A program made the position numbers and the translations under genes. Shown piece after piece: positions 18,778-26,304 of a DNA stretch of 64,000 nucleotides. The DNA is from Krasilnikovia cinnamomea (GTDB lineage: Bacteria > Actinomycetota > Actinomycetes > Mycobacteriales > Micromonosporaceae), in the NCBI RefSeq assembly GCF_004217545.1, contig NZ_SHKY01000001.1, positions 3,782,001 through 3,846,000 on the forward strand. Direction: 5' to 3'. A model generated the notes under the pieces. The model saw only the letters and a program-made list of their open reading frames with translations, made no database searches and had not been told where the DNA came from. Each line of letters begins with the position of its first letter. Positions within the stretch are counted from its first letter, which is position 1.

Positions 18778-19623
18778 ATGACAGCAGATCGTCAGCGCAC
18801 ATGGTTCATCACCGGGGCCTCCCGCGGCCTGGGCCGGGCGTTCGCCGAGGTGGCCCTCGACGCGGGCGAGCGGGTCGTCGCCACCGCCCGCGACACCGCC
18901 GGCCTCGCCGGCCTCGTCGACCGCTACGGCACGGACCGGGTCGTGCCGCTCCGCCTCGACGTCCGCGACCGCGCCGCGGTGCACTCCGCGGTGCGGGACG
19001 GCGTCGCCGCCGCGGGGGCGGTCGACGTCCTGGTGAACAACGCCGGGTACGGCCTGGCCGGCGCCGTCGAGGAGGTCTCCGAGGAGCAGGTCCGGGACCA
19101 GTTCGACGTCAACGTGTTCGGCGCATTGTGGTGCACCCAGGCGGTCCTGCCGTTCATGCGCGAGCACGGCTCCGGGCACATCCTGCAGATCTCGAGCGTC
19201 GCCGGCCTCACGACCTATCCGAACCTCGGCATGTACTGCGCGAGCAAGTGGGCGCTGGAGGGGCTGAGCGAGACCCTGGCGCAGGAGGTCGCGGCGTTCG
19301 GCATCCACGTGACGCTCGTCGAGCTGGGCGAGTTCCGCACCGAGTGGAGCGCCGGCAGCCTCGTGCGGGCCGCTCCGCTGGCGGCGTACGACGACGTCCT
19401 GGCGAAGCGTCGCCACGGTCTGTCGGGGGCGTACGCGCACCTCCAGCCCGGCGATCCCCGGCGCGCCGGGGAGGCCCTGCTCGAGGTGGTCCGGGCGGAC
19501 TCGCCGCCGCGACGGCTGTTGCTCGGCAACGGCGCGGCCGACCTCATCCCCCAGGTGTACCGGCAGCGCCTCGACGAGTGGGCGCAGTGGGAGAAGTTGG
19601 CCCGCGCGGCCGACTTCGACTGA
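18778..19623 (+). CDS. SDR-family oxidoreductase
   Basis: A 281-residue classical short-chain dehydrogenase: TGASRGLG cofactor loop, NNAGYGLAGAVEE, ISSVAGLTTYPN and catalytic YCASKWALEG. It belongs to a general SDR group distinct from the ActIII-like reductase, so it is a candidate for a late ketoreduction on the polyketide, but the substrate cannot be read from sequence. It is 55 bp downstream of the second aromatase and 9 bp before the next gene, probably in the same operon. Confidence 0.85.
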   Translation: MTADRQRTWFITGASRGLGRAFAEVALDAGERVVATARDTAGLAGLVDRYGTDRVVPLRLDVRDRAAVHSAVRDGVAAAGAVDVLVNNAGYGLAGAVEEVSEEQVRDQFDVNVFGALWCTQAVLPFMREHGSGHILQISSVAGLTTYPNLGMYCASKWALEGLSETLAQEVAAFGIHVTLVELGEFRTEWSAGSLVRAAPLAAYDDVLAKRRHGLSGAYAHLQPGDPRRAGEALLEVVRADSPPRRLLLGNGAADLIPQVYRQRLDEWAQWEKLARAADFD

Positions 19624-19632
19624 GGAGCGACC

Positions 19633-20964
19633 ATGTCACGCGAACCGTCGGCCCCTCCGGCACCCGCCCGCGGGTCGTTCGGACTGCGCCCGCTCGCCGG
19701 GCTCGGCCTGGCCCTCGCCCTGGTCGTGGCGGTGGCGGTGCGGGAGCGCGCCGTCGCGGTCGCGCGCATGCCCGCCCGGGTCGGCGGAAGTGGGCACCAC
19801 GACCACACCGGCGGTGCCCGCGACGCCGTCCCGGCAGTATTCGCCGACCCGGCGGGCGCGCCGTACGCGGTGTTCGTCCTGCTGGCGGCGGTGCTGCTGG
19901 TGATGCCCCTGCTGGCGCTCGTGGTGGCGGCGCACGGTGCGCTGCTGGCACGTACCGGGCGCTCCCGGGACGGGCTCGCGTCGGCGATCGGATTCTGCGT
20001 CGCGGTCGCCGCCGCGAGCGCCGGTGCGGCGACCGTGCTCGCGTCCTCGCTGCTGTCCCTGGCGATCGAGGCCCGGCAGGGGCCGGCCGACGTGCGTGCC
20101 GTCGTGGTCGGTGTGCTGCGGTACTCGCTCGTCGTCGCGATCGGGTTCGTCCTGCTGATCGGCGCGCGGCGAGGCGAGGCGGGCCGCGCAGGGCCGCGCA
20201 GGGCCGCGCAGGGCCCGGCGTGGACCGGCGGTGTCCACCCCGCCCGGTCCCGCGGCGGACCCGTCCGGCCCCGCGCCGCACCCCCGGCTCGCGACCGCGG
20301 GCACCTGGCGGCTGGTCCAGCCCCGCGACGACAGCCCGGGCCTGTGAGCACGTCCGGCATTCGACGAGAACGAGGTGTATCCATGTCAGAGCAGCCCGTC
20401 AAGGTGACGGTGATCATCGGCAGTACCCGGTCGGGACGCTTCGCGCCGACCGTGGCACGGTGGCTGGTGGAGCAGGCGAACGCGCGGGACGACATCGCGG
20501 TGGACGTCGTGGACCTGGCCGACATCCCGGTGCTGACGGCCTTCGGTTCCTACGGCGAGGGCGCCGCCGCCGAGATGGCGGAGGTGACGCCGCGGCTCGC
20601 GGCCGCCGACGCTTTCGTCGTCGTGACGCCGGAGTACAACCACAGCTATCCGGCGGCGCTCAAGGGCGCCATCGACTGGCATTACGACGAGTGGCTGGCG
20701 AAGCCGGTGGCCTTCGTCTCCTACGGCGGCCAGTCCGGCGGCCTGCGCGCCGTCGAGCACCTGCGGCACGTCTTCGCGGAGCTGCACGCGGTGACCATCC
20801 GGGAGGGCGTCAGCTTCCACGGCGCGTCGAACCAGTTCACGCCCGACGGTGCGCCGAAGGATCCGCAGGGCTGCGGCGCGGCCGCCCAGGCCATGCTGGC
20901 CCGGCTCGTCTGGTGGGCGCGCGCCCTGTCCGAGGCTCGGACCAGGCGGCCGTACCGGGTGTGA
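19633..20964 (+). CDS. Open frame joining a four-helix membrane protein to an FMN reductase
   Basis: One uninterrupted 443-codon frame. Residues 1-180 form a hydrophobic module with about four membrane helices (for example LGLALALVVAVAV and VLLAAVLLVMPLLALVV) that I do not recognise. Residues about 180-250 are Arg/Pro/Gly-rich, encoded in part by three tandem 10-bp units, gggccgcgca (20181-20210). Residues 251-443 are an FMN reductase that has its own start at 20383. Either this is a real fusion, or a repeat-unit gain or loss has shifted the membrane protein out of its own stop frame. The 10-bp unit makes frame switching possible. Confidence 0.5.
   Translation: MSREPSAPPAPARGSFGLRPLAGLGLALALVVAVAVRERAVAVARMPARVGGSGHHDHTGGARDAVPAVFADPAGAPYAVFVLLAAVLLVMPLLALVVAAHGALLARTGRSRDGLASAIGFCVAVAAASAGAATVLASSLLSLAIEARQGPADVRAVVVGVLRYSLVVAIGFVLLIGARRGEAGRAGPRRAAQGPAWTGGVHPARSRGGPVRPRAAPPARDRGHLAAGPAPRRQPGPVSTSGIRRERGVSMSEQPVKVTVIIGSTRSGRFAPTVARWLVEQANARDDIAVDVVDLADIPVLTAFGSYGEGAAAEMAEVTPRLAAADAFVVVTPEYNHSYPAALKGAIDWHYDEWLAKPVAFVSYGGQSGGLRAVEHLRHVFAELHAVTIREGVSFHGASNQFTPDGAPKDPQGCGAAAQAMLARLVWWARALSEARTRRPYRV
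20181..20210 (+). repeat. 10-bp tandem repeat, three units, in the membrane/FMN-reductase linker
   Basis: gggccgcgca occurs three times without mismatch and a fourth partial unit follows. Ten is not a multiple of three, so copy-number change would shift frame. Confidence 0.85.
20383..20964 (+). CDS. NADPH-dependent FMN reductase (flavodoxin-like)
   Basis: A 193-residue flavodoxin-fold quinone/azo reductase type enzyme. VTVIIGSTRSGRFAPTVARW is the FMN-phosphate loop, TPEYNHSYPAALKGAIDW the second FMN-binding signature, and SYGGQSGGLRA the third. The ATG at 20383 has a GAGG 7 bp upstream and gives the normal family length, so independent translation is more likely than only the 443-residue fusion. 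This family is among known targets of SoxR in Streptomyces, which is relevant because a SoxR-like promoter starts just downstream of it. Confidence 0.82.
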   Translation: MSEQPVKVTVIIGSTRSGRFAPTVARWLVEQANARDDIAVDVVDLADIPVLTAFGSYGEGAAAEMAEVTPRLAAADAFVVVTPEYNHSYPAALKGAIDWHYDEWLAKPVAFVSYGGQSGGLRAVEHLRHVFAELHAVTIREGVSFHGASNQFTPDGAPKDPQGCGAAAQAMLARLVWWARALSEARTRRPYRV

Positions 20965-20992
20965 ACGAGCCGACCGCATGCCGGGCAGGCAC

Positions 20993-21023
20993 TTGACCTC
21001 AACCGAACTTGAGATTCCAGGAT
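20993..21023 (+). promoter_or_regulatory. SoxR/MerR-type promoter with 19-bp spacer
   Basis: TTGACC (-35, 20993-20998) and CAGGAT (-10, 21018-21023) are separated by 19 bp instead of 17. The spacer holds CCTCAACCGAACTTGAGA (20997-21014), 14 of 18 matches to the consensus SoxR box CCTCAAG-TTAA-CTTGAGG. The predicted transcript start falls on or next to the ATG at 21030, so the mRNA may be leaderless. Assignment to SoxR rather than another MerR member is inference. Confidence 0.68.
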
Positions 21024-21029
21024 GGAGCA

Positions 21030-21494
21030 ATGACTTCTTCGCTGCACTCCCAGTCCCCGGCCGGGGCCAGTGACCCGGCCTCCGGCGGCCGTCGCGGCCT
21101 GCCGTGGTGGCTCGCCATCGCCGGCGCCGCCGCGGCCGCCGTCGTCGTCAACCTCCTCATCTTCTCGATCGGCAACGCGGCGGACGCCTCCTTCGTCGTC
21201 CCGCAGCCCAACGCGAAGCCGCAGACCGTCGGCGCGGGAGGGGTGATCTTCAGCTCGAGCGTCCCCCTGGCCGTGGGGGCGGGCATCGCGGTGCTCCTGG
21301 CCCGCTGGTGGCCCGTGATGCTGCGGGTGGCCCAGGCGGTCGGTGGTGTGCTCGCCCTCCTCAGCGCCCTCGCCCCGCTCAGCAGCGACGCCGACGGCGC
21401 CACGCGGATCGCCCTGGCGTCGATGCACGTCGTGGTGGGCGTCGCCTTCGTGGCGGCCCTGGAGGCGTACCGGCGACGCCGGATCGCCCGATGA
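21030..21494 (+). CDS. Small membrane protein (DUF6069-like)
   Basis: A 154-residue protein with a short polar N-terminus and four predicted membrane helices (WWLAIAGAAAAAVVVNLLIF; about 75-92; about 98-115; about 128-145). I recognise the general DUF6069-type layout but no function is known. ATG at 21030 is chosen because the SoxR-like promoter places the transcript start there. It could protect the membrane from a redox-active product; that is a guess from regulation only. Confidence 0.72.
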   Translation: MTSSLHSQSPAGASDPASGGRRGLPWWLAIAGAAAAAVVVNLLIFSIGNAADASFVVPQPNAKPQTVGAGGVIFSSSVPLAVGAGIAVLLARWWPVMLRVAQAVGGVLALLSALAPLSSDADGATRIALASMHVVVGVAFVAALEAYRRRRIAR

Positions 21495-21527
21495 TGCGTG
21501 GCTGCGCAATCGCCAGCCGATGACGAC

Positions 21528-21556
21528 GACGGCCCGGACCGCAGGTCCGGGCCGTC
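21528..21556 (+). terminator. Stem-loop terminator (rightward)
   Basis: A perfect 13-bp stem (21528-21540 with 21544-21556) around a GCA loop, 33 bp after the membrane-protein stop. Confidence 0.8.
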
Positions 21557-21570
21557 CCAGCGCGGGCGCC

Positions 21571-21607
21571 GCAGGCCCGGGCCGCCGGAACGGCGGCCCG
21601 GGCCTGC
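21571..21607 (-). terminator. Stem-loop terminator (leftward)
   Basis: A perfect 17-bp stem (21571-21587 with 21591-21607) with a GAA loop, 5 bp from the ABC exporter stop codon. With the neighbouring hairpin it insulates two convergent genes. Confidence 0.82.
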
Positions 21608-21612
21608 GCCCG

Positions 21613-23496
21613 TCAGGCGGCTCGGGCGTCCGGCACCGGCGCCTGGTGGAACTGTGTGCGGTGCAGCTCCGCGTAGCGCCCACCGGCGGCCAGCAGGTCG
21701 GCGTGCCGGCCCCGCTCGACCACCCGGCCGCCCTCGACGACCAGGATCTGGTCCGCGGCCCGGATCGTGGAGAGCCGATGGGCGATCACGACGCTCGTCC
21801 GGCCCTGCAACACCTCGCCCAGGGCCGATTGCACGGCCGCCTCCGAGGTCGAGTCGAGGTGCGCCGTCGCCTCGTCGAGGATGACCACGCGGGGCCGGGC
21901 GAGCAGCAGTCGCGCGATGGTCAGGCGCTGACGCTCACCGCCGGACAACCGGTAACCCCGGTCGCCCACCACCGTGTCCAGGCCCTGCGGCAGGGACCGG
22001 ATCAGGTCGTCGAGCCGGGCGCGGCGCAGCACCTGCCACAGCTCCTCCTCGGTGGCCTGCGGCCGGGCGAACAGCAGGTTCGCGCGGATGGTGTCGTGGA
22101 ACAGGTGGCCGTCCTGGGTCACCACCCCGAGCGCGCCGCGCAGAGAGCCGGCCGACAAGTCACGCACGTCCACGCCGCCCAGCCGCACCGCGCCGTGGTC
22201 GACGTCGTAGAGCCGCGGAATGAGCTGCGCGACCGTCGACTTGCCCGCGCCGGACGAGCCGACCAGCGCCACCATCTGGCCCGGCTCGGCACGGAACGAC
22301 ACCTCGCGGAGAACCTCCTCGCCGCCGCGGGTGTCGAGCTTCGCGACGTCCTCCAGGGAGGCCAGCGAGACCTTGTCGGCCGCCGGATACCCGAAGCGCA
22401 CGGCGTCGAACTCGACCGCCACCGGGCCGTCGGGCAGCGGGCGGGCGTCGGGCCGGTCCTCGATCAGCGGGCGCAGGTCGAGCACCTCGAACACGCGCTC
22501 GAAGCTGACCAGGGCGCTCATCACCTCCACCCGCGCGCTGGCCAGCGCCGTCAGGGGCGCGTACAGGCGCGACAGCAGCAGCGCCAGCGCCACCACGGCA
22601 CCCGCGTCGAGCCGGCCCTGCAGCGCGTAGAAGCCGCCCAGGCCGTAGACCAGCGCCAGCGCCAGCGAGCCCACGGCGGTCAACGCGGTGATGAACACCC
22701 ACTGCAGCATCGCCGTACGGATGCCCACGTCGCGCACCCGCCGGGCGCGTGCGGCGAACTCCGCGGACTCCTCCTCCGGGCGCCCGTACAGCTTGACCAG
22801 GGTGGCGCCGGCGGCGGAGAAGCGCTCGGTCATCCGGGTGCTCATCGCGGCGTTGTGCTCGGCGGCCTCGCGTTCGAGCCGGGCCAGGCGGGAACCCAGC
22901 CGGCGCGCCGGCACCATGAAGATCGGAAGCAGCAGGAGCGCGAGCACGGTGATCTGCCACGACAGGCTGAGCATCACGGCGAGCGTGAGCGCCAGGGTGA
23001 CCGTGTTGCCGACGACGCCGGACAGCGTGTCGCTGAAGGCGCGCTGTGCGCCGATCACGTCGTTGTTCAGCCGGCTGACCAGGGCGCCCGTGCGGGTCCG
23101 GGTGAAGAACGCCACCGGCATCCGCTGCACGTGGTCGAAGACGGCGGTGCGCAGGCGGACGATCAGCCCCTCGCCGATGCCGGCGGACAGATACCGCGTG
23201 ACTATTCCCAGGCCCGCCTCGGCCAGGGCCATGCCAGCGATGAGCACGGCGAGCCGGAGCACCACGGCGGCGTCGCTGCCGGTCACGATCGCGTCGACGA
23301 CCCGGCCGGCCAGCACGGGTGCGGCCACCGTGAGGACCGCGGTCACCACGCTCAACAGCAGGAACATGACGATCGGCCGACGGTGCGGACGCGCGAACGC
23401 GGCGATGCGGCGGAGCGTGGCCCGCGACAGCGGGCGCCCCTCCTCGGCGTGCATGGCGTGGTGCAGCGACATCCACGCGGTGAACTCCATACCCAT
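21613..23496 (-). CDS. ABC exporter, fused membrane and ATPase domains
   Basis: A 627-residue half-size exporter (type IV fold): six membrane helices in residues about 40-320, then an ATPase with Walker A VGSSGAGKSTVAQ, signature LSGGERQRLTIARLLL and Walker B RVVILDEATAHLDS, followed by the His switch VIAHRLST. It probably acts as a dimer and exports a hydrophobic compound such as the glycosylated polyketide. The open frame extends upstream, but ATG at 23496 is preferred: GGAGG lies 6 bp before it and a MerR-type -10 lies just upstream. Redox-controlled export of a quinone antibiotic is a reasonable inference. Confidence 0.93.
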   Translation of the reverse strand: MGMEFTAWMSLHHAMHAEEGRPLSRATLRRIAAFARPHRRPIVMFLLLSVVTAVLTVAAPVLAGRVVDAIVTGSDAAVVLRLAVLIAGMALAEAGLGIVTRYLSAGIGEGLIVRLRTAVFDHVQRMPVAFFTRTRTGALVSRLNNDVIGAQRAFSDTLSGVVGNTVTLALTLAVMLSLSWQITVLALLLLPIFMVPARRLGSRLARLEREAAEHNAAMSTRMTERFSAAGATLVKLYGRPEEESAEFAARARRVRDVGIRTAMLQWVFITALTAVGSLALALVYGLGGFYALQGRLDAGAVVALALLLSRLYAPLTALASARVEVMSALVSFERVFEVLDLRPLIEDRPDARPLPDGPVAVEFDAVRFGYPAADKVSLASLEDVAKLDTRGGEEVLREVSFRAEPGQMVALVGSSGAGKSTVAQLIPRLYDVDHGAVRLGGVDVRDLSAGSLRGALGVVTQDGHLFHDTIRANLLFARPQATEEELWQVLRRARLDDLIRSLPQGLDTVVGDRGYRLSGGERQRLTIARLLLARPRVVILDEATAHLDSTSEAAVQSALGEVLQGRTSVVIAHRLSTIRAADQILVVEGGRVVERGRHADLLAAGGRYAELHRTQFHQAPVPDARAA

Positions 23497-23513
23497 GACG
23501 AACCTCCCGGAGG

Positions 23514-23544
23514 ACGGTAGAACCTGCACCAAGGTCGAAGTCAA
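23514..23544 (-). promoter_or_regulatory. MerR-type promoter for the ABC exporter
   Basis: On the minus strand, TTGACT (23544-23539) and TACCGT (23519-23514) are exactly 19 bp apart. The spacer carries an imperfect dyad around ACCTTGGTGCAGGT. The transcript would begin near 23507, leaving just enough leader for the GGAGG of the exporter gene. The long spacer and dyad are hallmarks of MerR-family activation. Confidence 0.65.
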
Positions 23545-23574
23545 GCGGCCGATCCTCCATTGAGGACGTCGTCC

Positions 23575-23605
23575 TTGACTTCAAGTCAGGTTGAGCTTTT
23601 AGGGT
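23575..23605 (+). promoter_or_regulatory. SoxR/MerR-type promoter for the quinone oxidoreductase
   Basis: TTGACT (23575-23580) and TAGGGT (23600-23605) with a 19-bp spacer. The sequence TTCAAGTCAGGTTGAG (23580-23595) resembles the SoxR dyad CTCAAGTTAACTTGAG at 12 of 16 positions. It is back to back with the exporter promoter, so one activator could drive both directions. Confidence 0.68.
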
Positions 23606-23610
23606 CGTGG

Positions 23611-23790
23611 CGCCGGACGGCCGCCGGTTCACGCGGCCGGTCGTCCGGCGCGGGAAGCCGCTCGGGGGACGACGCTTCAGACGCCCTCGAGCCGCACCGG
23701 CGCACCTCTCGAGGGCGGCACGGGAGCCTGCTCGGGTGAGTGCGACGTGGTGTGTCGCCGCGGTCGCCGGACTCGCGTCCGGCGACCGCG
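23611..23790 (+). promoter_or_regulatory. Structured leader with three stem-loops
   Basis: The predicted leader of the quinone oxidoreductase is about 220 nt and holds three inverted repeats: CGCCGGACG (23611-23619 with 23642-23650), GCCCTCGAG (23683-23691 with 23708-23716), and a perfect 14-bp stem with a 4-nt loop (23759-23772 with 23777-23790). The last ends 42 bp before the ATG and looks like a terminator or attenuator. A role in attenuation is inference. Confidence 0.5.
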
Positions 23791-23832
23791 CGGACTGCCC
23801 GCCCGTACCCAACGATCCGATAAGGAGTCCTC

Positions 23833-24750
23833 ATGAAGGCTGCGGCCCTCACCTCGTTCGGCGGTCCCGAGGTTCTCGAGCTGATGGACGTGGCGGAGCC
23901 CCGCGCGGGCGAAGGCCAGGTCCGGATCCGCGTGCGCGCCGCAGGCGTGCAGCACTTCGACACCGGGATCCGGCAGGGATGGGCGCCGCCCTCCGTCGAC
24001 CTCAGCTTCCCGGTGATCCCCGGCAACGAGTTCGCCGGGATCGTCGACGAGGTCGGTGACGGCGTGGCCGGTGTCGAGGTCGGCGCGGAGGTGCTCGGCT
24101 ACAGCACGCTGGGCAGCTACGCGGAACACCTGGTGGTCCCGCCGGACCAGTTCGTACCGAAGCCGAAGAGCATGCCGTGGGAGATCGCCGGCGGCTTCAC
24201 CGGCGCCGGGCAGGGCGCGCACATGGCGCTGCAGGCCATGCAGGTGCGACCGGGCGACACCGTCCTGATCTCCGGCGCGGCCGGAGCGTTCGGCACGTTC
24301 TCGGTGCAGCTGGCGCTGGCCTGGGGCGCGAAGCGGGTGATCGGCACGGCCAGCGAGGCCAACCACGACTACCTGCGGGGCCTCGGTGCGGTTCCGGTGA
24401 CCTACGGCGAGGGCCTGGTGGAGCGCGTGCGCGCGGTGGCCCCGGACGGCGTCGACGCCGCCCTGGACGCCGCCGGCCCCGAGGCGCTGTACGCCTCGGC
24501 GGAGCTGGTCGAGGACCGCAACCGGATCCGCACGATGGTCTCCGACGAGGCCGCCGAGGAGCTGGGCATCCCGGCGCTGGGTCCGGCCCGCTCGCGCGAC
24601 CGCCTCGTCGAGCTGACCGGCCTCTACGAGCAGGGCAAGCTCGACGGGCTGCACCTGCGGGCCACCTATCCGCTGGAGCGGGCCGGGGACGCCCACCGCC
24701 TGATCGAGACGGGTCACGGGCGCGGCAAGATCGTCCTGACCCTGGCCTGA
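23833..24750 (+). CDS. Zinc-independent quinone oxidoreductase/enoyl reductase (MDR)
   Basis: A 305-residue medium-chain dehydrogenase without zinc-binding cysteines: AAGVQHFDTGIRQG, GNEFAGIVDEVG and the NADPH loop SGAAGAFGTFSVQLA. Such enzymes reduce quinones, and relatives in benzoisochromanequinone clusters (ActVI-ORF2 class) reduce enoyl intermediates. AAGGAG lies before the ATG. It is controlled by the SoxR-like promoter upstream. A close paralogue follows the MFS gene. Whether this copy is biosynthetic or protective is open. Confidence 0.85.
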   Translation: MKAAALTSFGGPEVLELMDVAEPRAGEGQVRIRVRAAGVQHFDTGIRQGWAPPSVDLSFPVIPGNEFAGIVDEVGDGVAGVEVGAEVLGYSTLGSYAEHLVVPPDQFVPKPKSMPWEIAGGFTGAGQGAHMALQAMQVRPGDTVLISGAAGAFGTFSVQLALAWGAKRVIGTASEANHDYLRGLGAVPVTYGEGLVERVRAVAPDGVDAALDAAGPEALYASAELVEDRNRIRTMVSDEAAEELGIPALGPARSRDRLVELTGLYEQGKLDGLHLRATYPLERAGDAHRLIETGHGRGKIVLTLA

Positions 24751-24801
24751 GCCGCCTGTCATGCACACGAGGTCCGGAGTAGCTCGACAGGGGGTGGCCG
24801 G

Positions 24802-26256
24802 ATGACGGTCGCGGTCGAACAAGCCGGCGGACGAGAGCCGCGGGTGGACGCCAAGCTGGTCAAGCTGGGCGTCGTGGTGATGCTGGGCATCATCGTCTCC
24901 GTCATCGACGGCACGGTGATGGTGGTCGCCCTGGACACCGTGCGGCGCGAGTTCGCCGCGAGCACCGGGACGGTGCAGTGGGTGACCGGCGCCTACCTGC
25001 TGGCCACCTGCGTCGCGATCCCGGCGTCGGGGTACGCGGTGAACCGGTTCAGCGCACGGACGGTGTGGCTGGCCGCCCTGGCCGCCTTCCTGGTGGCCTC
25101 GGTGCTCTGCGGGATCGCCTGGTCCGTGTCCAGCCTCATCGGCTTCCGCATCGTGCAGGGGCTCTCCGGCGGCTTCATCGGCATGGTGGCCACGATCGTG
25201 TTGACCCGCGCGGCCGGCCCGGAGCGCGCCGGCCGCGCGTTCAGCATGGTGGCGGTGCCGTCCTCGCTGGCGCCCGTGCTGGGTCCCGTCGCCGCCGGCG
25301 CGGTGCTCGACGCGGCGAGCTGGCGGTGGCTGTTCTACGGGCAGGTGCCGCTGCTGGTCGTCGCGCTCGTGGCCGCCGCGCGCCTGCTGCCGCACGACGC
25401 CAAGGATCCGTCGGCACGGCTGGACTGGACCGGCCTGCTGCTGCTGGCCCCCGGGCTGTCGGCGCTGGTGTTCGGGTTGTCGACCGTGGCGGACGCCGGC
25501 ACCAGCGGCGCCGACGCGCTCACCGCCCCGGAGGTGATCGGTCCCATCGTGGCGGGTCTGCTGCTCATCGCCGGGTTCGTCGTCCATGCGCTCCGGCGCC
25601 GGGCGACGTCGATCATCGACGTGCGGCTGTTCGGCAACCGCAACTTCAACGTCGCCGGTGGTCTGCTGTTCATCGCGGGATTCCTGCTCTACGGCCTGCT
25701 GTTCCTCATCCCCCTCTACTACCAGCAGGTCGTGGGCCTGAGCGCCACGGCGGCGGGGGCCCTGCTCGCGCCGCAAGGGCTGGGGATGGGCATCGCGGCC
25801 ACGGTGGTCGGCTCGTGGAGCGACCGCCTCGGCGCCCGGCCGGTCGTGCTGGGCGGCCTGCTGCTCACCGCGGCGGGCACCCTCCCGTTCGTCTTCGCCG
25901 ATGCGCAACCCCACGATCTGCTGCTCGCGGTGGCCCTCGTGGTACGCGGAGTCGGACTGGCCGCGGTCTCCATCCCGCTGTCCGCCACCCTCTACCAGGC
26001 GGGCCTCCCGCAGGAGTCGATACCGCACATCGCCACCGCGAGCGCCGTCTCCATGCGTCTGGGCGGAGCCTTCGGCGGCGCCGCGGCGGCGGTGGTGCTG
26101 CAGGTGGCGGCGACCTCCGTCGCGGGCGTCGGTGCGTCGTCCGGGGCATCGCTGCCACCGGAGGCCTTCACCGTGGCGTTCGGCGCGATGACGGGCCTGC
26201 TCGTGGCGCCCTTCCTGCTCGCCCTGTTCCTGCCCGGCAGACGCCGGGCTCCCTGA
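24802..26256 (+). CDS. MFS drug efflux transporter (DHA2, 14-helix type)
   Basis: A 484-residue proton-driven multidrug exporter. The N-terminal helix region contains IDGTVMVVALDTVRREF (the DHA2 motif D1), followed by WVTGAYLLATC and GFRIVQGLSGGF (motif A/B area). About 14 membrane helices are predicted. It sits between the two quinone-oxidoreductase paralogues and is a likely second resistance pump for the polyketide. ATG at 24802 follows GGGGGTGG. Confidence 0.92.
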   Translation: MTVAVEQAGGREPRVDAKLVKLGVVVMLGIIVSVIDGTVMVVALDTVRREFAASTGTVQWVTGAYLLATCVAIPASGYAVNRFSARTVWLAALAAFLVASVLCGIAWSVSSLIGFRIVQGLSGGFIGMVATIVLTRAAGPERAGRAFSMVAVPSSLAPVLGPVAAGAVLDAASWRWLFYGQVPLLVVALVAAARLLPHDAKDPSARLDWTGLLLLAPGLSALVFGLSTVADAGTSGADALTAPEVIGPIVAGLLLIAGFVVHALRRRATSIIDVRLFGNRNFNVAGGLLFIAGFLLYGLLFLIPLYYQQVVGLSATAAGALLAPQGLGMGIAATVVGSWSDRLGARPVVLGGLLLTAAGTLPFVFADAQPHDLLLAVALVVRGVGLAAVSIPLSATLYQAGLPQESIPHIATASAVSMRLGGAFGGAAAAVVLQVAATSVAGVGASSGASLPPEAFTVAFGAMTGLLVAPFLLALFLPGRRRAP

Positions 26257-26304
26257 CCGCGCCGGGCACCCGACGGCCCGTACCCAGATCTCAAGGAGGA
26301 CCTC

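Noticed and set aside
19633..20172. Four-helix protein as a DUF1772 anthrone oxygenase
   Set aside because: Helix number fits, but I could not find the characteristic DUF1772 sequence pattern.
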